From positions 1 to 6,043 of the forward strand of contig CANHCG010000121.1 in NCBI GenBank assembly GCA_947459055.1: 6,043 nt of DNA, in the 5' to 3' direction. The stretch's first letter is position 1. Every line of letters starts with the position of its first letter. Under the pieces are notes generated by a model. The model did not search any database and was not told the DNA's origin. It saw only the letters and a program-made list of their open reading frames with translations. Below, in pieces: positions 1 through 6,043 of this stretch. The stretch comes from Cytophagaceae bacterium. GTDB taxonomy: Bacteria; Bacteroidota; Bacteroidia; Cytophagales; Spirosomataceae. A program made the translations under genes and the position numbers.

Positions 1-791
1 GCATCTTCGCCGAAGGTCCCCTCAACCCGCTGCCAGCGCGGTTCAGTCGCTAAATCCGCCATGTACATATAGCCTTTTCGAAGACCCACGGCGCGCCATT
101 CACTTGCTGCGATTTCCGCAAATTTACGGGTCAAAGCCAAATCTCGCATGGCGGCCAATCCTAATTCGCCAGGCCATTTTGAGAAAGCCGTAACGCCTAC
201 ACTGAGGCCAACGGAAGCGTCCGTCGTCACATGATTCCGTGGATTAGACGCTACAATCGCCGGAATGCCTAGGCGGGTAGATTCGCAAAGGGCTTGCAGG
301 TTATTCGACCAGCGGGCCATGATATCTGGTGCGGCATTAGCGCGCAAGATAAAGTGGCGTAAATTATATTGGGTAACACCCTTCGTTGTTCCTGCAGCGC
401 CCATGTTCGGGGTGGGTAGCGGTTTCCGCGTGAACATGTTGGTACTTTGCACTAAATCTTCTTCGTTGAACCCGTCAGTGATTTTAGATGCCGGGCCACC
501 TGGTTGGACGCCTTGCGCAAAAACCTGATCTCCGCCCATGCGGGTCGTGCTAATGAGCATGAAGCCTATTTTTTCCTCGAGGGTCATTTGGCTCACCAAA
601 TCCTTCACGCGTTCCTGAACGGGCAAACGCCAGTCTTCGTAGCGGTCCAGTTTTTTGTTTTTATTGAGGTCTTTGAATTGAAATTTACCTTTTTGGATGA
701 TTTCAACGGTTTTACGTTCCAGCACAGGCTGATTTTGCGCGTGCCCAAAAAAGCTAGTGGCTAGTAGGCCCGTCAATACGAGGGATTTCAT
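1..791 (-). CDS. Glycoside hydrolase family 3 protein (beta-glucosidase-like), N-terminal 263 residues, cut by window edge
   Basis: This is a secreted enzyme expected to remove sugars from the non-reducing ends of beta-glucosides or related glycans. Only the N-terminal part is present. Residues 1-18 form a signal peptide (MKSLVLTGLLATSFFGHA, then Q19). Residues 41-52 form an EF-hand-like loop (D41, N43, N45, D49, E52). The GH3 barrel then begins with VKDLVSQMTLEEKIG (62-76). Further GH3 hallmarks are LGIPAIVASNPRNH (174-187), FSKWPGELGLAA (203-214) and EPRWQRVEGTFGED (250-263), the last matching the family pattern PRWGR.E.TFGED. The catalytic nucleophile Asp and the acid/base lie further on, outside the window, so activity cannot be judged. 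I chose the ATG at 791 because it gives a compact signal peptide; an in-frame ATG at 806 would add MNLYS. No Shine-Dalgarno sequence is seen. It lies 153 bp downstream of the M28 peptidase gene on the same strand, so cotranscription is possible but unproven. The family is secure; the substrate is not. Confidence 0.93.
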   Translation of the reverse strand, partial: MKSLVLTGLLATSFFGHAQNQPVLERKTVEIIQKGKFQFKDLNKNKKLDRYEDWRLPVQERVKDLVSQMTLEEKIGFMLISTTRMGGDQVFAQGVQPGGPASKITDGFNEEDLVQSTNMFTRKPLPTPNMGAAGTTKGVTQYNLRHFILRANAAPDIMARWSNNLQALCESTRLGIPAIVASNPRNHVTTDASVGLSVGVTAFSKWPGELGLAAMRDLALTRKFAEIAASEWRAVGLRKGYMYMADLATEPRWQRVEGTFGED

Positions 792-820
792 GGAATATAA
801 GTTCATTGCCTAGGGGATGT

Positions 821-880
821 TTTCCTAAGAAGGCATGCGCCAGCGTTTTCTAATGATTTTTGTAAAAAAATCTTAGGCAA
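821..880. repeat. Imperfect inverted repeat in the M28-GH3 intergenic region
   Basis: The arms TTTCCTAAGA (821-830) and TCTTAGGCAA (871-880) are inverted copies matching at 9 of 10 positions, with the 7-bp core CCTAAGA/TCTTAGG perfect. They are separated by 40 bp, which also holds the palindrome GCATGC (833-838). The repeat sits just upstream of the GH3 start, so it could be an operator or part of an mRNA leader. A 7-bp core with this spacing can also arise by chance, and no terminator-like U-tract follows it in the GH3 direction. No convincing Bacteroidota promoter (TTTG/TAnnTTTG) could be placed in the 153-bp gap. Confidence 0.25.
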
Positions 881-944
881 ATGCATCCAGTGTCTACCAA
901 AAAGGGTGGTTGACGCCGGATATAGTTAGAAGGAAAGGCTTTAG

Positions 945-2519
945 CTATTTGGTAGGTACCACAGGCCCTTTGCGAATGGCTTTCCCTTGTGCGGGCCAAG
1001 GAATCGGTTTTCCCGAAGGCAACGTTCCTTTTTCTCTTGGCATCGTCGCCTCGTCCTCACAAGCCATATAGACCATAATCGCCGTGAGAATGGCATTGCT
1101 TTGGACATCATCAAAGATTACCTTGTCGTAAGTATCTCGATTCGTATGCCAGGTATAATTTCCATAAGACCAACTCAGCGAACTCAGCGAAAAGCCCGGA
1201 GCTCCTACCGCCACAAAGGATGCAAAGTCACTTCCTCCGCCTCCAGGAGCACCTGGGAAAGTCGTTTTGATGGAATCCTTGATGCTAGGAGGTACGGCAG
1301 CTAACCAACGAGATAGAAATTCACCCGCGTGTTTAAACCCTTGCCCCGAAATATTTGCAATCCTGCCCGTTCCATTATCTTGATTAAATAAGGCTTGTAG
1401 TTTACTGACGATTTCTGGATGATCCTCCACAAAAGCCCGGGAGCCATTCAAGCCCTGTTCTTCGCTTCCCCAATGACCCACTAAAATCGTTCGTTTTGGA
1501 TTCGGATAAACCAATTTTAAAATCCGCATGGCCTCCATCATGGTCAATGTCCCTGTTCCATTATCTGTCGCACCCTGTCCGCCATCCCAAGAATCAAAAT
1601 GTGCCGAGAGCATCACATATTCATCGGGCTTTTGAGTTCCTTTTATTTCAGCTATCGTATTGTAGGTGGGTACGATTCCCGACTCTTTTGAATCCGCTCG
1701 AAGGCTGATAATGGGATTATCTCCGGATTCAACTAAGCGATATAAGGTTCCATAATCTTCTAGGGCGATGTCAACCGTAGGGATTTTGGATGTATAGGCG
1801 CTAAAAATTTTATTCACGCCAAAACCGTTTGACCAATTGCTCGTTAAAATACCTTTGGCTCCCGCTTTTTCTAAAATAATGGGAAGCATTCTCGTCGAAT
1901 ATCCTGTTTTTGTGATGCGTTTACGCCAGGCGTTAGTTTGTTCGATACGTTCTTTTTTTAATTTATCGAAGGATTCTTTGGTGGCGAATTGTTGCCAGTT
2001 ATCATCCGGTCTTCCAGTGGGTTGGTTCATCGAAATCATGACAAATTTCCCTTTCACGCTAGGCAACCATTTCGCGAAGGCAAGTGAATCCGCCAAGTCT
2101 GGAATAATAATGAGTTCAGCTTTCACGGATTTTCCTTTCGTAGATGGGCTCCAGGCCAACTGAGTTCCTTCTAAACTCTTTACCCAGGGAGAAAGCATAT
2201 CGATGTGAGTGATTCCGCGTTCCCAACCTTTCCATTCGCCCCATTGTTCGTTTCGTGCGGAAATGCCCCAACTTGTATATTTTTCAACCGCCCAGTCATT
2301 CGCTTTTTGCATTTGAGGCGTTCCCACTAATCTTGGCCCGATTTTATCGAATAATTCGTGCGCCATCGTTTGCAATTGGGAATGATTTTTTTCTTCCTGA
2401 ACTATTTTTTCGGGAATTGTTTGTGCAGATAACAGGGTAGTCGTTAAAACAAAACCTAGCGCCAGTAGCTTAGCCATCAATCCTGCAAATCTTTTTTCGG
2501 GGGTCTGATTTTTTTTCAT
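945..2519 (-). CDS. Exported M28-family zinc metallopeptidase (carboxypeptidase Q-like / aminopeptidase-like), 524 aa
   Basis: This is a predicted periplasmic or secreted exopeptidase that trims residues from peptides using two zinc ions. A basic n-region and hydrophobic stretch (about residues 8-32, ending LLSA before Q33) form a Sec signal peptide; no lipobox cysteine is present. Residues 50-95 (AHELFDKIGPRLVGTPQMQKA and after) match the N-terminal segment of carboxypeptidase Q-like M28 proteins. Residues about 130-280 form an inserted, PA-like domain (note EKAGAKGILTSNW, 217-229). The M28 catalytic core follows, with every expected metal and catalytic residue: H307 (SAHFDSW), D319 (ATDNGTG), E353 as general base and E354 as ligand (SEEQGLNGS), D381 (QDNGTG) and H458 (WHTNRDTYDK). 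The C-terminal 30 residues are rich in Pro and Lys/Arg. The ATG at 2519 is preceded by AT-rich sequence without a Shine-Dalgarno. It is divergent from the membrane protein gene at 2621 and lies upstream of the GH3 gene. Exact peptide specificity is not readable. Confidence 0.94.
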   Translation of the reverse strand: MKKNQTPEKRFAGLMAKLLALGFVLTTTLLSAQTIPEKIVQEEKNHSQLQTMAHELFDKIGPRLVGTPQMQKANDWAVEKYTSWGISARNEQWGEWKGWERGITHIDMLSPWVKSLEGTQLAWSPSTKGKSVKAELIIIPDLADSLAFAKWLPSVKGKFVMISMNQPTGRPDDNWQQFATKESFDKLKKERIEQTNAWRKRITKTGYSTRMLPIILEKAGAKGILTSNWSNGFGVNKIFSAYTSKIPTVDIALEDYGTLYRLVESGDNPIISLRADSKESGIVPTYNTIAEIKGTQKPDEYVMLSAHFDSWDGGQGATDNGTGTLTMMEAMRILKLVYPNPKRTILVGHWGSEEQGLNGSRAFVEDHPEIVSKLQALFNQDNGTGRIANISGQGFKHAGEFLSRWLAAVPPSIKDSIKTTFPGAPGGGGSDFASFVAVGAPGFSLSSLSWSYGNYTWHTNRDTYDKVIFDDVQSNAILTAIMVYMACEDEATMPREKGTLPSGKPIPWPAQGKAIRKGPVVPTK

Positions 2520-2620
2520 AACGTTAAATGTAGTTAAAAAATGGATTTGGGTACATTTTTTTGGGCAATTTTCCGGGGGAAGGTAGAGGAATTCTTTACA
2601 TTCGTTTTTTAGAAAATTAT
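2520..2620. promoter_or_regulatory. Divergent intergenic region holding the start signals of the M28 and membrane-protein genes
   Basis: This 101-bp AT-rich gap separates two divergently read genes, so promoters for both directions should lie here or overlap it. There are near matches to the Bacteroidota -7 box TAnnTTTG: TACATTTT on the plus strand (2552-2559) and TACATTTA on the minus strand (2532-2525). Neither has a TTG-type -33 box at the usual spacing of about 19-21 bp, so no promoter is assigned. No Shine-Dalgarno sequence precedes either ATG, as is usual for Bacteroidota. Confidence 0.4.
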
Positions 2621-3859
2621 ATGTTAGCCAACGAAATCAAAACAAGCCTCTCCGAGCCAGCCACTTTGGAGCGCTTATACCGACAAAACCCTGTCGCCTT
2701 TAAATCTACATTTTTAGCGATTTATCCAGAAATTGAGGAAGAGCCAACGGCTCAGATTTGGCACGCACGCCTTATCTATGCTTCCGAAGATCTTGCCTGG
2801 GGTCAATCCAAAGACTGGGCTTTTTTAGGTATTTGGGTCATCGTTGCCGCTTTTTTCATGCAATTCCCAGATATTTTTGGGATATCTCATGATGCGTATT
2901 TTCCTCGCAATGTATCATTTATAGTCTTGGCGGGTATGGGTGGATTGTTTATTTTCCAGCAGCAATTACGCTTATCAGGCATATGGCCAGCTTTGGCAGC
3001 GCTTTTATTTTCCATGGTCTACCTGAATGCCATTCCGATGGATAGTAAAAGTGATGTTTTTGCCTTGGCCTGTCTGCATGTACCGATTTTCCTATGGATT
3101 TTCGTTGGTTATCTATACGTAGGAGGCCTAAATCCGGCGGGCCCGAAGGGGATTGAATTCTTGCGATTTCATGGTGATTTATTGGTTATGACGGCCTTGA
3201 TTGTGCTCGCGGGCGGGTTATTTACGGCTTTGACGATTAATTTGTTTCATTTAATTAACCTGGATATTGAAAAATACTATTTTCAATATGGGGTGGTTTC
3301 TCTTTTGCCGGCGGTTCCTGTATTGGCTGCATTTTTAGTCCAAAAAAATCCCCATTTGGTATCAAAAATTTCTCCGCTCATTGCGCGTATTTTTACTCCT
3401 TTGGTCTTTTTGACCCTCTTATTATTTTTAGGCGCGACGTTTTTTACAGAAAAGGATCTGTTTAATGATCGGGAGTATTTATTGGTTTTTAATGGCGTTC
3501 TGGTAGGCGTAATGGCGCTTTTATTATTCTCGCTGAGTGAAGTAACCAAAAAGTCATTTAATAAATTTTATCAATACGTTGTTGTCGGCCTCGCGGCCTT
3601 GGCGCTGATTGATAATGGGTTAGCGCTTTCGGCGATTATCTTTCGACTCGCGGAATTTGGCATAAGCCCGAATCGCCTGGCGGTTTTAGGAAGTAATCTA
3701 CTTATGATGGCGCATGTGGCTTGGGTGACGAAAAACTTGATTGCTTTTGTACAGGGCAAGCAAGAAATCAATTCCGTGGAAAATAGCATGACGGGTTTCT
3801 TGCCTTATTATGGCGCCTGGGCGGCTTTGGTGGCGTTTGTGTTTCCGCTAGTTTTTTAA
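2621..3859 (+). CDS. Polytopic inner-membrane protein, DUF4153-like, function unknown, 412 aa
   Basis: This is a cytoplasmic-membrane protein of unknown role. A soluble N-terminal segment of about 65 residues (MLANEIKTSLSEPATLERLY, then a stretch with acidic EIEEEP at 37-42) is followed by roughly 10-11 hydrophobic helices, near 66-82, 97-114, 120-137, 145-169, 186-209, 222-240, 255-275, 286-304, 316-340, 352-377 and 396-411. The protein ends in the last helix with almost no tail. The layout and the motif GISPNRLAVLGSNLLMM (347-363) recall DUF4153 proteins common in Bacteroidota; I recognise this by memory of the pattern, not by a search. No catalytic motif is evident. I take the ATG at 2621, which follows the AT-rich stretch TTTTTTAGAAAATTAT. 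The open frame extends upstream to a TTG at 2561, but that extension (a Gly-rich, charged stretch) does not look like part of the protein. The 98-bp gap to the next gene shows no terminator hairpin, so readthrough is possible. Confidence 0.75.
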   Translation: MLANEIKTSLSEPATLERLYRQNPVAFKSTFLAIYPEIEEEPTAQIWHARLIYASEDLAWGQSKDWAFLGIWVIVAAFFMQFPDIFGISHDAYFPRNVSFIVLAGMGGLFIFQQQLRLSGIWPALAALLFSMVYLNAIPMDSKSDVFALACLHVPIFLWIFVGYLYVGGLNPAGPKGIEFLRFHGDLLVMTALIVLAGGLFTALTINLFHLINLDIEKYYFQYGVVSLLPAVPVLAAFLVQKNPHLVSKISPLIARIFTPLVFLTLLLFLGATFFTEKDLFNDREYLLVFNGVLVGVMALLLFSLSEVTKKSFNKFYQYVVVGLAALALIDNGLALSAIIFRLAEFGISPNRLAVLGSNLLMMAHVAWVTKNLIAFVQGKQEINSVENSMTGFLPYYGAWAALVAFVFPLVF

Positions 3860-3908
3860 TTCCATAAACGGACAGGTCCTCATAGGGATATATTTCTGGC
3901 GATTGGCA

Positions 3909-3939
3909 TTGTTTTAAATGTTGCTTCTGTGTAAACTTA
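3909..3939 (+). promoter_or_regulatory. Weak candidate Bacteroidota-type promoter upstream of the propeller gene
   Basis: TTG at 3909-3911 is followed after 20 bp by TAAACTTA (3932-3939), which fits the Bacteroidota -33/-7 arrangement TTG-N19-21-TAnnTTTG with two mismatches in the -7 box. Transcription would start near 3945 and leave a leader of only about a dozen bases before the ATG at 3958. The spacing is right but the -7 match is poor, so this is a suggestion only. The two-gene unit could instead be transcribed from upstream of 2621. Confidence 0.2.
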
Positions 3940-3957
3940 CGAGGCAAATTGTAGACG

Positions 3958-4872
3958 ATGAAAAAAATCTTCTTGTTGTGGCTACTCGCCTCAGGAGTAT
4001 ATGCACAGATTCCCAAAGGGAAAAAGGTGATAAGTTTATTGTATATCTATGAACTTTCAAGTGGGAAGTCTAGCCTTATTTTAAAGGAAAATAGGCATTT
4101 TGAAGCGCCCAATTGGTCACGCGATGGCAAATTTCTATTGATCAATGCTAGCGGGAAATTGGAAAAAATTAGTCCAACGGGCGAACATCTAGGGATATTA
4201 AATACGGATTTTGTTCAGAAGGCCAACAATGATCACGGCTACAGTTTCGACGGATCTACGCTCTATATTTCCAGCGGAAAACCCGACATAAAACCGGCGG
4301 GCTCTTACATCTACCGCGTCGGGGCAGAAGGAGGAAAACCCGTTTTATTGACCCCTTTGAGTCCGTCCTATTGGCACGGAGTCTCGCCAGATAATCGTAA
4401 AATAGTTTATTGCGCCTCCCGAAACGATAATTTTGATATTTATCAAATGGATGCGAATGGCGGCGAGGAAATTCGCCTAACTTACGCCGAAGGCCTAGAC
4501 GATGGCCCCGAATATTCCCCAAACGGCAAATACATCTACATGAATTCCTATCGTTCGGGAATGATGCAAATTTGGCGTATGAAGGCCGATGGATCAGAGC
4601 CGGAACAAATGACCTTTGATGCCATGTCGAATTGGTTTGCGCACATTTCTCCGAATAACAAACAAGCTACAATCATCAGTTATTTAGAAGATCAAAAGCA
4701 ATCACATCCCTTTGGTCACCAGGTAAAGCTGCGATTGTTAAATCTTAAAACGAAAAAAATGAAAGACCTGACCGAGCCTTTTTATGGAGGTCAGGGAACC
4801 ATAAATGTGCCGTCTTGGAGTCCAGATGGCAAAAAATTTGCGTATGTTCGTTATGAATTAGAAGACTTATAA
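3958..4872 (+). CDS. Secreted six-bladed TolB-like (PD40 repeat) beta-propeller protein, 304 aa
   Basis: This is an exported beta-propeller, often labelled 'TolB family protein' or 'transporter' in Bacteroidota, though it lacks the N-terminal domain of true TolB. Residues 1-16 form a Sec signal peptide (MKKIFLLWLLASGVYA, then Q17). Six PD40-type motifs follow at regular spacing: NWSRDGKFL (52-60), GYSFDGSTL (94-102), GVSPDNRKI (141-149), EYSPNGKYI (185-193), HISPNNKQA (229-237) and SWSPDGKKF (286-294). They fill the whole mature chain, so the protein is essentially one closed six-bladed propeller. The blade entries carry family-signature residues: RHFEAPNWS (46-54), NNDHG (90-94), SYWHG (137-141), LDDGPEYSP (180-188), NWFAH (225-229) and GGQGTINVPSWSPD (277-290). 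Similar folds include oligogalacturonate lyase (PL22) as well as TolB, so a glycan-related or metal-dependent role is possible but unproven. The ATG at 3958 gives the signal peptide directly; no good Shine-Dalgarno is seen. The Tat oxidoreductase gene follows after 12 bp, indicating an operon. Confidence 0.92.
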   Translation: MKKIFLLWLLASGVYAQIPKGKKVISLLYIYELSSGKSSLILKENRHFEAPNWSRDGKFLLINASGKLEKISPTGEHLGILNTDFVQKANNDHGYSFDGSTLYISSGKPDIKPAGSYIYRVGAEGGKPVLLTPLSPSYWHGVSPDNRKIVYCASRNDNFDIYQMDANGGEEIRLTYAEGLDDGPEYSPNGKYIYMNSYRSGMMQIWRMKADGSEPEQMTFDAMSNWFAHISPNNKQATIISYLEDQKQSHPFGHQVKLRLLNLKTKKMKDLTEPFYGGQGTINVPSWSPDGKKFAYVRYELEDL

Positions 4873-4884
4873 TTTTACTATCCT

Positions 4885-6043
4885 ATGAAAAATCAATCTG
4901 CGTCCTCTCGAAGACGTTTTTTACAGCACATTGGTGCGACAAGCCTTGTGGCGGCGTCTTCGCCTTTTGCGACCTTAGCGGCCCAACAAAAAGCCGAAGA
5001 GCGAATTCTCACCTATTCAAAACCCATTTCAGCTGGCGAAAAAATTCGATTGGGCGTCATTGGTTTTGGCGTACAAGGGCATTTTGACCTTGCTTCCGCC
5101 TTAAAAGTCCCTGGCGTAGAATTAGCTGGGATTTGTGATTTATACACAGGTCGTATCGAAAATGCGAAGGAAATGTATGGCAAGGATCTCTACACCACGC
5201 GTAATTACCAAGAATTATTAGACCGAGCCGACATCGACGCCGTGATTATCGCAACACATGATGTCTGGCATGCGCGCATTACTTTGGATGCCTTAGCAAA
5301 AGGCAAACATGTGTATTGTGAAAAACCGATGGTTTATAAAATCGACGAAGGGCATAAGGTGATTCAAGCGCAACAGAAATCCGGAAAAATTTTGATGGTC
5401 GGATCTCAGCGTGTATCGAGTATCGGGTTGGCCAAAGCCAAAGAATTATTAGCAGCCGGGGAGATCGGGAAATTAAATATGGTGAATGCGGTTTATGATC
5501 GCCAAAGTTCGATTGGGGCTTGGGAATATACGATTCCAAAAGATGCGGATGCAATTTCGACAGATTGGGGACGGTTCATAGAGGCGACGGGGAAAATGGA
5601 ATATGATTCGAAGAAATTCTTTTGGTGGCGCGCGTTTAAGGAGGTAGGAACAGGTGTTGCTGGGGATTTATTTATTCACTTGTTAAGCGGTACGCATTTT
5701 GTTACCAACTCAAATGGACCTAAGACGATTTTCTCGACGGGTCAATTCAGCCATTGGAATGATGGTCGGAACTTACCAGATGTGATGTCAGGGGTTATGC
5801 AATATGGCGAAACGCCGGAGCACCCAGCGTTCCAATTGACACTTCAAGTGAATTTCATCAGTGGCACGGGCGGCCAAGAAGTGACGCGCTTCATCGGTTC
5901 GGAAGGGGTCATGGATGTGAAAGGAAATACAATTACGATTAAGCATAGTTTATTGCCAGAGGCACCAGGTTTTGGAGGTTATGATTCGGTTTTCACGTTC
6001 TCCAAAAAGATGCAGGATGAGATGACAGCGGAGTATAATGCGA
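4885..6043 (+). CDS. Tat-exported Gfo/Idh/MocA-family NAD(P)-dependent oxidoreductase, first 386 residues, cut by window edge
   Basis: This is a predicted periplasmic dehydrogenase or oxidoreductase acting on a sugar, sugar acid or cyclitol. Residues 8-14 (SRRRFLQ) match the twin-arginine consensus, followed by a hydrophobic, Ala-rich stretch (about 15-33), so the protein should fold with its nucleotide in the cytoplasm before Tat export. The Rossmann domain begins at IRLGVIGFGVQGH (54-66) with G60, G62 and G65 for dinucleotide binding. The family motif CEKPM (145-149) supplies the conserved Lys147, and GDLFIHLLSG (260-269) supplies Asp261 and His265, matching the D...H active-site pattern. 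The alpha/beta substrate domain runs on to the window end, and probably several dozen C-terminal residues are missing. The frame is open without a stop from the ATG at 4885 to 6043. The start is fixed by the Tat motif and by the 12-bp gap after the propeller gene. The intact EKP motif argues against the GH109 glycosidases that share this fold. Substrate and cofactor preference cannot be read. Confidence 0.95.
   Translation, partial: MKNQSASSRRRFLQHIGATSLVAASSPFATLAAQQKAEERILTYSKPISAGEKIRLGVIGFGVQGHFDLASALKVPGVELAGICDLYTGRIENAKEMYGKDLYTTRNYQELLDRADIDAVIIATHDVWHARITLDALAKGKHVYCEKPMVYKIDEGHKVIQAQQKSGKILMVGSQRVSSIGLAKAKELLAAGEIGKLNMVNAVYDRQSSIGAWEYTIPKDADAISTDWGRFIEATGKMEYDSKKFFWWRAFKEVGTGVAGDLFIHLLSGTHFVTNSNGPKTIFSTGQFSHWNDGRNLPDVMSGVMQYGETPEHPAFQLTLQVNFISGTGGQEVTRFIGSEGVMDVKGNTITIKHSLLPEAPGFGGYDSVFTFSKKMQDEMTAEYNA

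Noticed and set aside
265..764. Two plus-strand open frames (265-528 and 504-764)
   Set aside because: They lie antisense within the GH3 coding region, which carries clear family motifs over the whole span; their translations have no recognisable features.
894..909. Possible hairpin CTACC / GGTGG as a terminator after the M28 gene
   Set aside because: The stem is only five pairs, loses a pair in the minus-strand RNA and has no U-tract after it.
987..2440. Several plus-strand open frames antisense to the M28 gene (987-1304, 1496-1708, 1837-2163, 2255-2440)
   Set aside because: The M28 frame is intact with all metal ligands; these are chance open frames on the opposite strand.
2561..2620. Upstream TTG start that would lengthen the membrane protein by 20 residues
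   Set aside because: The added sequence falls in the intergenic region, looks unlike a protein N-terminus, and the ATG at 2621 has the AT-rich leader typical of Bacteroidota starts.
3283..4016. Minus-strand open frames over the membrane protein and its downstream gap (3283-3549, 3571-3789, 3768-4016)
   Set aside because: They are antisense to a convincing membrane protein or cross the promoter region of the propeller gene; no motif or start context supports them.
4256..5554. Minus-strand open frames at 4256-4522 and 5279-5554
   Set aside because: They are antisense to the propeller and oxidoreductase genes, both of which have strong family motifs across these spans.
4885..6043. Assignment of the Tat oxidoreductase as a GH109 glycosidase
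   Set aside because: GH109 enzymes share the fold and Tat-type export but, as I recall them, lack the EKP motif; here CEKPM and the GDLFIH motif are intact, which fits an oxidoreductase better.

Overview
The window is an ordinary chromosomal stretch from a Bacteroidota bacterium, probably a Cytophagales-type environmental species. This is inferred from several signs: AT-rich leaders without Shine-Dalgarno sequences, short spacers between co-directional genes, exported enzymes with short signal peptides ending in A-Q, and protein families typical of that phylum. No rRNA, tRNA, CRISPR array, insertion sequence or phage gene is visible. The genus cannot be fixed from this sequence.

Layout: two genes are read leftward and three rightward, from a divergent intergenic region at about 2520-2620. 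On the minus strand, an exported M28-family zinc metallopeptidase (945-2519) is followed 153 bp downstream by the N-terminal part of a secreted glycoside hydrolase family 3 enzyme (791 to the left edge). On the plus strand come a polytopic membrane protein that resembles DUF4153 (2621-3859), a secreted six-bladed TolB-like beta-propeller protein (3958-4872) and, 12 bp later, a Tat-exported Gfo/Idh/MocA-family oxidoreductase that runs off the right edge (4885-6043). The oxidoreductase is a full open frame, cut only by the window end.

Functionally, four of the five products carry export signals, so the window reads as a set of periplasmic or extracellular degradation functions: peptide trimming (M28), glycoside hydrolysis (GH3), and a probable two-gene sugar-related unit (propeller plus Tat oxidoreductase). 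The sugar link is inferred from family and neighbourhood; no substrate can be read from the sequence. The integral membrane protein has no evident link to the others.

I found no convincing new system. The points most worth a second look are the tight pairing of a Sec-exported propeller with a Tat-exported dehydrogenase, the non-TolB signature residues of that propeller, and a calcium-loop-like motif at the N-terminus of the GH3 enzyme.
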